A DNA stretch of 64,000 nucleotides from Coniferiporia sulphurascens (taxonomy: Eukaryota; Basidiomycota; Agaricomycetes; Hymenochaetales; Hymenochaetaceae): positions 3,720,001-3,784,000 of the forward strand of contig NBBA01000001.1 of assembly GCA_002794785.1 (NCBI GenBank). Reading direction: 5' to 3'. The position numbers and the translations under genes were made by a program. Of this stretch, positions 9,886 through 20,436 are shown in pieces (within the stretch, counting starts at the first letter, position 1; each line of letters begins with the position of its first letter). The notes under the pieces were generated by a model. That model did not search any database and had not been told where the DNA came from. It saw nothing but the letters and a program-made list of their open reading frames with translations.

Positions 9886-10885
9886 TCACTTCTTTTCTGT
9901 ACTCGAGTTGTCGCCCGCCGACGACACAGCGCGCTTTGCACTCTCCACGTACGGTCGTGCCGTCTCTGCTGCTGCATCTACATGCGGTTGTGCTGTCTCC
10001 TTCGCTTTTTGTACGTGTGGTTGGACTGTCTCAGATGCTTTCTGCAAGTGCGGCTGAACCGTCTCCGAAGCTTTCTGCAGGTGCGGCTGGACTGTCTCCG
10101 ATGCTTTCTCGACATGTGGCTGGACTGTCTCCTTCGCCTTCTCTACGTACGGCTGGGCAGTTTCCACCGCCGAGTCGATATGCGGCTGCGCAGCGGCCCG
10201 CGCATTCTCGACATGTGGCTGCAGCATCTCTTGTGCCGTCGACAGCAGGCTCTTCGTTGTACCGAGGGCAGCACCAGTCGCCGACTGAAGTGCGGGACAA
10301 GACCTCCGACTTGCGTCGTGCCGTTCTGCGAAGACAGCCTATTCTGCCCGGCATCAATATAACCCTAGTGCAAAGATCATCAGATGGCGGAAGTCGCAGA
10401 AGAACCGGAGTACTCACTTGAGCAGTCGCTAACATGCTGCCTGCGTATTGCTTTGCCTGGCCCACATACGATGCGCCAGCCGCCTTCACGTCCTCGACGT
10501 CTTTCTGGCCCTCCGCGGCAGCTGCATCAGTCTTCTCTGCCAAATCGTTCTGTAGGACGTCCGTGGTCGACGCAGTCTGCTTCGCGGTGTCTGGGAATTT
10601 ATCCTGTTTGTCACGGGAATAGTCAGCGGGTGCGCAGACAGCTTTACAACAAGACCACCTGTGCAACTTCGGCTGCATCGCTGGCGACAGACTGGACTTT
10701 CGATGCCTTAATTTCGGCCTCACGTCTAACTTGGTTCTCGTCGATGTCGTTTGTTCCCTGATTCGCACTTCTATCGGCAGTCAGTACCCTTCCATCCAAC
10801 GGTGGGAACTCGAAAGGACATACTCTGAGGCGAAGATGCCCGACTCAACTGCCTGAGAAGCTGCGTTGTTTACGGCTTTCGACAT
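9886..10885 (-). CDS. LEA-like / apolipoprotein-like 11-mer repeat protein
   Basis: Four exons on the minus strand. The ATG at 10885 begins MSKAVNNAASQAVESGIF. A first intron with a TACTGAC branch site ends near 10766; the next exon reads SANQGTNDIDENQVRREAEI. A third exon reads DKFPDTAKQTASTTDVLQND, and the last carries the repeats to the stop at 9886. The C-terminal part consists of about nine 11-residue units of the type KASETVQPHLQ / KAKETVQPHVE, predicted amphipathic helix, ending SAGDNSSTEKK. Such 11-mer helices occur in group 3 LEA proteins, apolipoproteins and perilipin-like lipid-droplet proteins. A role in stress protection or membrane/lipid binding is inferred. No catalytic domain is present. 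Confidence 0.75.
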
Positions 10886-11204
10886 GATATGGATTTAGGA
10901 ATAAGATGTGATGATCGTCGTTTTAGATATTTGTGAAGTCTGGAGTTTGGATGGAGTGATATTTTATCGTAGAGCTACAGTGAAATTGAGCTCTTTATAA
11001 ACACCACCGTCAGTGGCCCGGACGCGGGATGACGCGCCTCTCGATTGACGTCATTACAATTCTGTGGCTCCATTGATTCCAACCATATTGATTTTTGGAG
11101 TGGATTTTATTCTTTTCGGGAATAGACAAGATCGAGTAGCTCCTATTATTAAGTCCTGACGAGATGTCCCACGGCACGTACTATGTAGTACTTACTGGGG
11201 CTAG
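10886..11204. other. Intergenic, promoter side of the repeat protein
   Basis: About 320 bp upstream of the LEA-like gene. It contains TTTATAAA-like AT stretches near 10995 that could serve as a TATA region. Nothing else recognised. Confidence 0.35.
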
Positions 11205-11206
11205 TA

Positions 11207-11458
11207 CAGGTGGATGTAAAAAGTTACGGACCGGCCAAAAAAGGAAGGAGGCTCACGCTGAGCATCAAAGACCTTTTTCGCTGCTCATGCAGGGCAAATA
11301 ACTTGACTCAGTGTAGGAGGACCTTATAATTAGTGTTAAAATAAATTGGCATGTCTATGTACAAGCTGCAGTTGTGTTTTGGCTCATAAAAAAGATTCGA
11401 ATGAGGTGTCTAATCTCCTTCCTTTTTCGGTCGGTCCGTAACTTTTTACATCCACCTG
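11207..11458. mobile_element. MITE with 46-bp terminal inverted repeats (Tc1/mariner-like)
   Basis: The sequence starting at 11205 (TACAGGTGGATGTAAAAAG...) is repeated in reverse complement ending at 11460; 44 of 46 positions pair. Taking the terminal TA as target duplication leaves a 252-bp element that begins CAGGTGG and ends CCACCTG. TA flanks and CAG-type ends fit the Tc1/mariner (pogo/Fot) superfamily. The interior has no coding frame. Confidence 0.88.
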
Positions 11459-11542
11459 TACATGTATATGATTCATACTGACATTATCAAGAAATAATCA
11501 ACATTAATTATAATATCTGACTTCATCGCGGGTTAGTCGCTC

Positions 11543-13294
11543 CTATCTCCGGCCCTTTTCTGTTGTGTTTCCCGAATCTGAATCCAAACCTGCCTGGCTT
11601 TTTTCCTCGTTCTCTTTGAAATCAATACTCCCAGCATTCAGTTCAGACAGATCGACCAGTCCCAAATTGTGCTCGTCTTTCGGGGTCTTCTCAGACGCAC
11701 TACCCGCGAGCGCGCTTGGTCCAGGGTGCGGTGAGGCCGCGCCCGACCCCAGGTTCGGGCCTGACCCTGAAAATGCGCTCGAAAACAGGAAGGGTGGCTC
11801 GAGGAAGCTCGTGAGCACCGGACGAGTCGCGTCGAGCGTGCTCGCCCACCGACTGGTACCGGGGCGACGAGCCGTCTCAGCGTCGCTCAGGTCCATTGGG
11901 GCGGCCGCCGCGCCGTCTTCGCGCCTGCGTGGCGCTGCGCCTCTTGAAAGCACGTACTCACGTGAGTTCAAAGTGGCGAGGAGAGAGGTACAGTAAACTA
12001 GACATTCTCAGACGGATTTCAGATAAAATGGGGGATTAACTTACTTCGGGAAACGATGACGTGAAATGGAAGGAAGAGGACGCCGGAAGGCTTGACTGCA
12101 TACTGCGGTGAAGGAAGTTAGCCGTGAAAGGAAATATTTTTGTCTCCGCACTTACAGCTATCACTTCCCCGCCTTGTACGAGTGCCTGAAGCGCTCCCCG
12201 CTGTACGGAGAACAAAATCAGACTGTCAAGGACGTTATTTGCGCGCCGCACGTCCGTCCTCCGTATCCCGAATAGCCAACAGAGCGCGATGACGATGCCC
12301 ACATCGCACGCAAGCGCCGCTCCGCGCGCGATGTTGAACGCAGTGTGGTTCAGCCAGTATACTACAATGACGTCCACATATTTAAGGCGCAGCTGGATAA
12401 TCGGGAGGATGAAGCCGGAGGCCAGCGCGGTTAGCGAGATGAGGAACAGCAAGACGGTGACGACAATAGGTGCTCTCACTGGAGATGCAGTTAGTTAAAC
12501 GGACAAAAAAATAAATCTGAAGGGCATACAGGCTCGGATAGTGTTGATATAGAAGTTTTGTACGATGAAAGCAAGGGCAGTCGTGATGAAATACTCCGAC
12601 TAATCGGTTCAGTCAGCGATTAAATGTTCACGGTATAAAAATAACTTTACGAACGGGGAACGCCCTACGACGGAAAACGTCAGAATCTTTTTAAATCATT
12701 TGAAATAACATGCGGGTACTTTACGTCCGGCCTCAGCATCTCTGGTATACCCCAAGATAGAACCAGATAATAGTAGACGCAGTACATAAATAGAGCCATG
12801 GCCGCAGTATCTAGGATGCTGTACAGAAGGTAGATATGAGCGAAGGACCCCAGGGAGCAGCATAACTGTTCAGTGGAGGTTGAGACGCATCGAGGGACGG
12901 CATTATTACACAGCGCTGGTGGGCGAAGCTCGAGGGGGAGATGGGGACCGAAAAAAGGATTAAAATTAGAGGCGCGTTTATGTAGACCGTGCCCAAGCGC
13001 AGCTTCAGTAAAGAAGATGCCTAAATTCCTCGTCATGGACATGACCCGAGCAGCACGACTCGCGTATTCAGTTACGGCAGGTCTAAAAAACTTCTTAGCT
13101 ATTAATATTGATATGAACCTGTTTGGGTGGAAGAGAGGGTTCCAGCCCAAAAGAGGGGAAACGGAATAGAATGAATTGAGACCGCAATTTGATACGTGCG
13201 GAGCCGGAGGGGCGCGGCATTAATATTACTGACGGCGCGCACAGATTGACGCGCTTTAGCTGCAGCTGCTTGTATCGAACTAGGTGACAGGTCC
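11543..13294 (-). CDS. DUF6534-type multi-pass membrane protein
   Basis: Starts MDLSPSSIQAAAAK at 13294. Internal exons give membrane segments: IYLLYSILDTAAMALFMYCV plus YYYLVLSWGIPEML (12740-12840), EYFITTALAFIVQNFYINTI (12530-12600), then PIVVTVLLFLISLTALASGF through ALACDVGIVIALCWLFGIRR and TDVRRANNVLDSLILFSVQR (12170-12480). The pattern D..H/A..YYLV..G...L and a late R.NN.LDSLI segment is typical of the large basidiomycete DUF6534 family, whose function is unknown. The C-terminus after LLATLNSREYVLSRG is long and polar (to 11543). At the last intron (donor after FPE near 12038, acceptor CTAG near 11999) the exons do not join in frame; one extra G at the acceptor would restore it. N-terminal exon edges are uncertain. 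Confidence 0.65.
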
Positions 13295-14228
13295 ATTGGA
13301 CGGTGGTCTCGTGAGTGGCCCCGCTTGTGCCAGCTCTCCTACCGTGCGCAGAGGAGCAACTTGAAAGTCCATTATGGATACATGGCAGATTTAGAGTGGC
13401 TGACGCGAACAGGAAGCCGACTCAGATAGGATATCGATGTCTAATAGTACAACTTAGGCGATGATAGACAAATGATGTGGCAGCGAGCCGACGATCGAGG
13501 CGGGCTCCGAATTGGGCTCGGGGAGACGGAAAACCCAGAAAAGTAAAAACCATGCCTAAATGCGCGTCTTTCAATCTCCGCGACTCTGAGTCCCCCCACA
13601 CTCCGGAGCGCCAGGACCCAACCCAGTTTTAAATTGCTTGGTCGCTACATGCACATGCTGAATAAGTAGCTTTACAATACCGGCTAATCACGTCGAGGAC
13701 GCTCGCACGTTGACAATTAACTTGAATTACCGCTAGTACATCTGATCCTTCGCCCCGTTCTTCTGTGCCAAATCGTACAGGTACTATACACACTAGTGTT
13801 TATTTCATATTACTTCGTCGTTTTAAGGGATATCATAATATTCGACACAGAAGTAGTCAAATCACTCTCGCTGGCAGCTCCAGCGGCTACAGAACGCTCA
13901 AGTTCGCAGCATCTTTATGCCGATCATTCACACTTTCGAGCACATGCATATACATACATGTAGTCTCCTTCTCCTTTCCAACCATCGCGCGAGCCTGAGG
14001 GTTGGGCAGGTCGTCTAGCTTATTTGGTCTTTCTGAAACCTCGGACCCGTACTCCACGTTTTCAAATAGCGGTTGGATTACACTCCAAGTAGTAATAATA
14101 CATTGAATTTCAATCACAGAGACGTCGGCAGTCCAACGGCCGACGTAGCTAACACAAGAGAAATGACCAAACCTTAGTTCAATACTAGTAGTCCACTGTG
14201 TTAATCCAGCACACGAGTACTGTCCGCT
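13295..14228. other. Intergenic, no gene seen
   Basis: About 930 bp upstream of the DUF6534 gene and downstream of the beta-flanking gene. Only short random frames are present; no repeat was recognised. Confidence 0.45.
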
Positions 14229-15291
14229 TTACATGAACTTGGAGGCCTGAGAAGTACCATACGTGTCAGTAGCAAGTCCTCGCAAAGGGATGATCTTTAG
14301 AAAGGACTCACCATGCCCATTAAGCTCGAGAGACCACCGCTGTTGCTACCGCCCATCATGCCAGAGACCTTGGATTGGACAAGCATTTTCATGACCATCA
14401 TCGCCGCGCTGTTGATGACCTCCTGCTTTCCGCCCGATGACGATCCGCCAGCCTTGTCGAAAAGCTTCGACGCCTCCGACATCGCCAGACCGACGAGGTG
14501 TGAGCTGTCGTTGCCGCCACCTCCAGATCTTTGCGACTGCCCGGACGTGAAGAGTTTGAATGCCTATATGCGTCTTTAGATCCGATCTTTTTGATAAGAA
14601 GCATACGGTCTGATTCGGCCACCCACCTGCATAGCAGCAGCGCTGCCGAGCGAGTCGGCGCTCATGTTAGATGAGGGCCTTGTTCATAGGCCTGCTGATG
14701 GGCGTTGGTTACGTGTTGTTCGTCGATGGGCTCGTGTTTCGCGCCCTTTTGTCCGACGCATATGCATACCCGCTATCAGTCTCTAAGTCTGTACACTGAG
14801 AGAAATCAGGCTTACAGGGTTGGAGTTCAGGAAGCCCATCGCAGAGGAGAAAAGCGACGAGTCTCCCGAGCTGTGCTGGGTAGCATGGCTCACTGCGTAG
14901 TCTTCGTCCACTGTAGTCCATCCTCTCGTTATACAACTAAGCACTAAAAATATAGGCTATTTCACTCACCATGGGGAACTCCGCTGTTCCCTGAATCGTG
15001 CTGCGAGTGCGACGGTCGGTTGTACTCGCTGCCGCCCGTCTTCGATACGTTCTCTATATGCGCCACAGACAACAGATACCGTTATCGTCAGCCCACACTT
15101 CACGCACTACGAACTTGATCACAGCGATTGGAACAGACACAGACCTTGACTGCTCTCGTAGGCGGCGTAGCCCTGCTTTGCGAGGTTCATAAAGGAGTCC
15201 TGATGGACACGCCACATACAGACAGGTCGCGTCGCGTTAGTACACGGCAAGTTACTCGAGCAGACAAGTATGTACTGGGAAGACGTACCAT
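14229..15291 (-). CDS. Beta-flanking protein (HD-locus flanking gene)
   Basis: The first exon is just the ATG (15289-15291), followed by GTACGT, a TACTAAC branch site and CATCAG. Exon 2 starts at 15199 with DSFMNLAKQGYAAYESSQ, so the protein begins MDSFMNLAKQGY, the family's usual start. Further exons lie near 14990, 14840, 14590-14660 and 14297-14482 (SEASKLFDKAGGSSSGGKQE, INSAAMMVMKMLVQSKVSGM, MGGSNSGGLSSLMGM). After one more intron comes the last exon, ASKFM, with TAA at 14229-14231. The Gly/Ser-rich C-terminus SEASKLFDK..GG..SGGKQ is diagnostic of the basidiomycete beta-flanking proteins found next to A mating-type genes. Molecular function is unknown. Internal exon edges are approximate. 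Confidence 0.85.
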
Positions 15292-16001
15292 GTCTAGATA
15301 CTAGGCGTCGTTTGGTTGGGGGTTGTGTAGTGGTGGTCGATAATAAGGCTGCTGCTGTTCTCAAGTACGCGTTTAGTACCATATCGATCCGCACTGAGGC
15401 TGTGTAATGTTTGGCACCTGGCATTCACGCCGGCGCTAGCATTAATCCTGTGCTAGTCCTATATCGTCAACCGCGAAACATGGGGAAAAAATGTAGCAGA
15501 ATAACTCTATTGAATGTACAGATAGACACACATGTACATTCTGCGAAAGAAAAAAGGTTTGCAACTCCTCTTCCTACATAGACTTTGCAAGCGGATGTGG
15601 ATAATTGACACATGCAATAAACCGGAATAACGAAAAGGGATGGATAGGCGACTGACAACCTTGGCAGAGTGATATGGAAAATGAAGAAAAAAAGATTGGA
15701 CGGCGCGATGTTTGCGGAGGGAACGAGAGAAAATGATAGGAAGTGACCAGTGGGAAAGGAGAGTGTGCACTACGAGACGGAGGCATAGAAAGGGGTATAA
15801 AAGGTTGCGCAGATGGGAAGGTAAAGTCGTGGACATAGCGGTAAGGAAGGACTGCTTAGATATACTGACGGTCCGTTGCAAAAGGAACGAGATTGCCTGG
15901 AAGAACGGAAGTAAAAGGAAACGAACTATAGATAACGGATACCCCAACTTTTCCAAACATTATAAAAGTAGAATGACGCGGTAATCGCTTTTCCCCATAC
16001 G
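15292..16001. other. Intergenic, no gene seen
   Basis: About 710 bp between the beta-flanking gene start and the end of glycogenin. Short overlapping frames around 15460-15960 show no family resemblance or codon pattern and I treat them as chance. The segment should carry the beta-flanking promoter. Confidence 0.45.
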
Positions 16002-19000
16002 TTACTTGTGCGCGGAAATCGACGGCTGGGACTCGTCCTCCCAAGAACCCATGCGAAGAAATCTCGCCAAGACCTCCTCGGAGCCGCGCTTGAAGACATC
16101 CACGCCCGTCGCAGGATTCCACGTACGTCCAACGGGCTTCCGCGGTGGCGGCGCAAGAGGGCTATCCGTTGGCGACACAGGACCAAGGGGTGAGTCCGCG
16201 GTGTCTGTGGACGACGCACGAGCCATAATTAAAGGAGCTGGGGATATCTGCTGCGTAATCAGCGCAGGAGGCCTGGCTAGCTGTGCTGGTTTCCGAGGCG
16301 CAGGAGTTTGCGTTCCAGGAGACATGATGGGAGATGTCCGGTCTGGAGACCCAAAAGTGTAAGCATCATGAAGTCTCGGCGACAACATGCCAGGAGATGA
16401 TCCTTGGTGACGATGGCGGCTACCGGATGGTCGAATGTATGCCTGTGCGCTGGCCGGGCCAGGCGTCGTTGCGGCGAGTTGCTCCATCCCGAGCACCATT
16501 TCTTGAGCTGACGGCTGACGTGGGAGGTCGATAAGCGGCATTGTCACTGGGGAGGACGAAGCTGAACTGTGTTTCGAGCCTTGCTTGGAGCTTAATTTTC
16601 CTGTGGAGGTTGAAGTCGATTGAGAGACCTGTACTGCAACATTGCGAACATCTTTAGGAACAGTCTGCACACCGTACGAGCGGTACCCTTTTTTGCCCGA
16701 CTGGAAGCGCGAAGAGCCTGAAGGAGGGGATAATATACCACCCTTAAGACGATCACTCCCCGATTTACCCTTGTTGGGTTGCTCTCCGCCTGATAATCGG
16801 TTATTTTCTTCAGCGTCACTGTCATCATCATCAACCTCGTCTTCTACATCACCGTCCATGCTGCTTGCATCGGATTGCTCCGTCCTACTCTTGTAGCTGT
16901 CACTCCGCTGTCGTGCACGAGGGGAACCTAGTATAGGTAGTGCGGGTGATGGCGCCGCCAAACGAGCGGCATATTTTTTAATGCTCGGAACCGAGTCCCA
17001 AGCATTTGAGTAACCTCTGGCTCCGGGAAAGCCCGAGGGAGGTGAAGACATCGGACTTCGCGTCTCTGCTTTCCTTCCATAATCGATTTGTAGTACAGAC
17101 CGCTCTGGCTCCGGCTCGGGGACCATCTTTTCAATATACTTCAAAGTTGGAGTGATCTCACCTTCGGGGAAAACTCGTCCTGGCATATGGCGTGGTTTCT
17201 CTTCCCAGGGAAAAACAGAAGCTACTTTTGATATATCCGGTAGTGAATGAGATTGTTGGAGGCCCGTCTGGGGCGATCCCATAACATTTACATAGTGACC
17301 CTCCTGAATGAGGTGGCGCGGTATCTGGCCTGGAGGAGGAGCTTTGAAGAACACCATAGAAGGTGACTGCGGGGAGCCCGTTAAGGCTGCATGAAGTTTT
17401 GCGGAACTGTATGGTATATCCCAAACGTTGGGAAAGTATGCGTCCGAAGGAAAAGCAGACGGAGTTGGGGGGACATTTGGGGGAGGTTCTATGGCAGGGT
17501 TCCAGCTAAGTAGCGGGGGCGACGGAGGACGAGGAGGATCCGACGGCGGGGGAGGGGGAAGCCACATGTGATGCTGCTGCTGTCCTTGCCCTTCGCTCGA
17601 TGATGTTTGAACTATTGTCTCTGATTCTGCCTGTGCAGGCAGTACATCGTGTTCTGCTCGCAGTGAGGATGGAATACTAGGTCCTGTCTGGAACGAAATG
17701 GAAATATTTGATTCTACTTGCGAAGGGTGAGTAATAGATTTTGCTGGTGATGAAAGGTAGGCACTAGGCTCTGTTTGTGTTGAAGGGTGGGCACTAGGCT
17801 CTGTTTGTGTTGAAGGGTAGGCGCTTGGATCCGTTTGTGTTGAAGTATAAGCACTCGGTTCCCCCTGTAATTGAAACAAGCCACTAGGTCCGGAGATAGA
17901 AGTTGCTGACTGTGAATGGGGGGAGAGCCTTGAGCGAGAACTTGCCGATTAAGCACACTTGCTTTAGGCGTTGGAGGGCCTGACGACGGGAGAGATATTG
18001 GAGAAAAATGAGGGGAAGGTGGGACTTCGTTTGGACCGGGAGTCGGAAGAGTCTGCATTAAAGACTGAGCTTGTCCATGCCATGATATTCGAAGTCCATT
18101 GGAGCTAGAACTTCGTTCTCCGGCTGACTGCTTGAGTGGCGATGCTCCGTCTTCTACTTTCAGCTCAACTTGGGGCTGTCTTTTCGGCTGCATGAGGTCA
18201 ATTCGTCCATCCAGAGGAAGACTGCGATACCCTCCCTCACCCTCTCGACTACCCGTCAAACTGTTCCCCTCGACCGCGAGCTTTCTTAAATCTTCAAGTC
18301 CAAGGGCAGTTGCTCGAGCGGCATCTGACGGAGCCTGAAAACCTCCGGGAGGAAGTGTGTGCTCATCCCATGCATTCTCGTACTTCTTTGTCTCATAATA
18401 CTCTTCAGCCACTAGGTTTTGTTGACGATAGTTGCGATCATAAACGTCGAACCACCGATCAACCAAAGAAGAGTACGCGTATGACCGGGTCGATGCAGTA
18501 GTAACTTGTATTGGATAAACTCTGCTGAGGAGTAACGGTTGTGTTATGTGTTTGGACAGTCTGAGAAAATGACGAAGGTGCGCGATAGGGGATCTCGTTC
18601 CAAGGTTTATTAGGTCCGATGAAGTGCAGAGCCGAAATTTGAGACCCAAAGCGCTCATATGCCGGCGCATATCTAATGAAATGCCTAGTGAGCAAAATAA
18701 TAGCGCGGATTAGTGTGCGAAGTGCTCACGTATACGCTGCCGTCGGAGTTGTGTTGTAAATGAAGCTGAGACGATTCCAGTTGCTCCCTCGCCATTCGTT
18801 CAAAACGCCCTGATCACCTCCATCCCAGCTCCCTTTACTCTTGACCAAGGCCCTAAGGTCGTTGAACTTGTCCTCTCCCGGAGTAAGCACCATCACCCCT
18901 GAATTGAAAATGTCCGGCCATCCCACGTCCGGTACGGCAGAGAACTCATGAGGTATGGTGAAGAGATGTGACAAGGGCCGCACGGGAAGTACGTCAGCAT

Positions 19001-19632
19001 CAAGAAAGATAACTTTCTCATACTGGGTCAAACGGAAGACGTGAAGCTTCGTAAGGACCGTGTGTAAGTCAGGCCGACCTGTGAGATCCGTAGAGGCGCA
19101 GTTAGTGTGCAATTAATGTGGCGCAGAAACAGGAGAGGAAGCGAGCAAGACCGTGGACGTAAAAGCGCCCGGCGCAGAGGATGGCCTACTTCCGCCTCCA
19201 CATTCGATCACGAGGGTCATCCCGCGGACCAAATCAGGTCAGACGGTGTCCGCTCGGGTCGCAGACGTGTTGATCATGCTCCGAGGCGCGTCATACCCCA
19301 TGATTCCAGGTAGATACGGCGCCTTGTGTCGTACGGGACAGTTGCACACTGGAGAGAGGGAGAATCGCGTACTCACCAAGCAATTGGAGTCCTGCTTCGG
19401 TCTGCTCCTGAATGACCTCGACGCCCACTACAACGTCGAAAGCTTTCCTGAGATACCGGATAGTATTGACATCAACAGTCTCCGGGGTGACGATGCAGAC
19501 CGTTTGGAAAGAAACTTCTGGATCCGTGGGCGGCGAGGGATGGACTTCCTTCAATGCTGCCACCACAGCGAGGGCGCCAGGTAGGTAGCGATCAGATGTA
19601 ACAAGCGTTGCGAACGCATACCGACCAGACAT
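16002..19632 (-). CDS. Glycogenin-like glycosyltransferase (GT8) with long C-terminal tail
   Basis: I start at 19632, giving SGRYAFATLVTSDRYLPGAL, the usual GT8 opening (upstream Met codons in the frame lack family support). Next come ALKEVHP, VCIVTPETV and, after an intron, LHVFRLTQYEKVIFLDADVL, whose DAD is the Mn/UDP-sugar site. FNSGVMVLTPGEDKFNDL and DGGDQGVLNEW, then ISALHFIGPNKPWNEIPY, complete the catalytic domain by about 18590. A roughly 850-residue low-complexity tail rich in Ser and Pro follows to 16002. Its end, PVGRTWNPATGVDVFKRGSE EVLARFLRMGSW, is the glycogen-synthase-binding type C-terminus of fungal glycogenins. The enzyme primes glycogen synthesis by self-glucosylation. Near 17918-17923 (six G on the plus strand) the tail frame changes; one more base restores it. 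The gene is a known neighbour of HD loci in Polyporales. Confidence 0.88.
17739..17858 (-). repeat. Coding tandem repeat in the glycogenin tail
   Basis: Four consecutive 10-residue units (30 bp each) of the type PSAYPSTQTE, visible as PSAYTSTQTD, PSAYPSTQTE, PSAHPSTQTE and PSAYLSS. Near-identical DNA suggests recent slippage or unequal exchange. Confidence 0.85.
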
Positions 19633-20436
19633 GAAGTTCCTCTCTGCTTCCCTCGCCGCTGCAGGCGGTGTGCACGTCGAAGTAGAGCGAAAGTCGCGTC
19701 TCAAGACTCCGGATGCAGGCGGGGGAAATATATATGTGTGCAGAATATGGATTGGTCGGGTTTCTCCTGCGTTACCCCGCAAATGTCGGCAACCTCCGAT
19801 CTTCGTCCTCAGCACCCCAGAAAGAGTCGTCGAGTTCCGGCGGCCGTTGCAGGTCGTGCTGGTAGCGGCTGAAGTCTTGGGATCGTCACTCGTTGACATT
19901 TTCAACAGGACGAGCAAAATCGGACCGTTTTTCTCATATTAGATTCCTTTACGCAATAAAGTGCTGGAAGCGGTATCTGATATTCTGATATGACGTTACA
20001 GCCAGTGGGCATACATTGTGTAATATCGGAACAATTTCCAAGTTGACCAGAACGATGAATCCTACAGTGTCGAACTTGGGATGTCCGTCACGCGAGTTTA
20101 TCCTCGCGATCTTGACGATTTATGTATTCCCGTCTCAAGTTAAATAGATGCTCTTCTCCCTTAGCCAGGAAGCATTAATTGGAAGGAGTCGCTTCATTTT
20201 CGCTTACTTGCTGTTGGCCTCGGCGAGAATTCCACCGAACGCTACACAACATCCAGTTAGAAGAACATATATTATCGCGAACGATACATTATTGCGGATG
20301 CCGGACTACAGGTACAAATGTGAAAGAAACGCCACGAAGCAATGCTGAGAATAGCGAAACGAGTAAGTACGATAACAAGGTTGCGAGGAGTGAATAATGA
20401 TATTGCAAAAGCAAGAGAAGTAAGTTAAGATTTGAA
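19633..20436. other. Intergenic between glycogenin and HD2-1
   Basis: About 800 bp holding the glycogenin promoter (minus strand) and the 3' region of the first HD2 gene. No gene or repeat recognised. Confidence 0.45.

Noticed and set aside
15460..15984. Overlapping frames of 60-149 codons on both strands
   Set aside because: Low complexity, no motif, no intron structure; they lie between two well-defined genes.
19291..19917. Glycogenin start at the upstream in-frame ATG (19917)
   Set aside because: The extra 95 residues do not resemble GT8 proteins, while MSGRYAFATLVTSD at 19632 is the usual family start.
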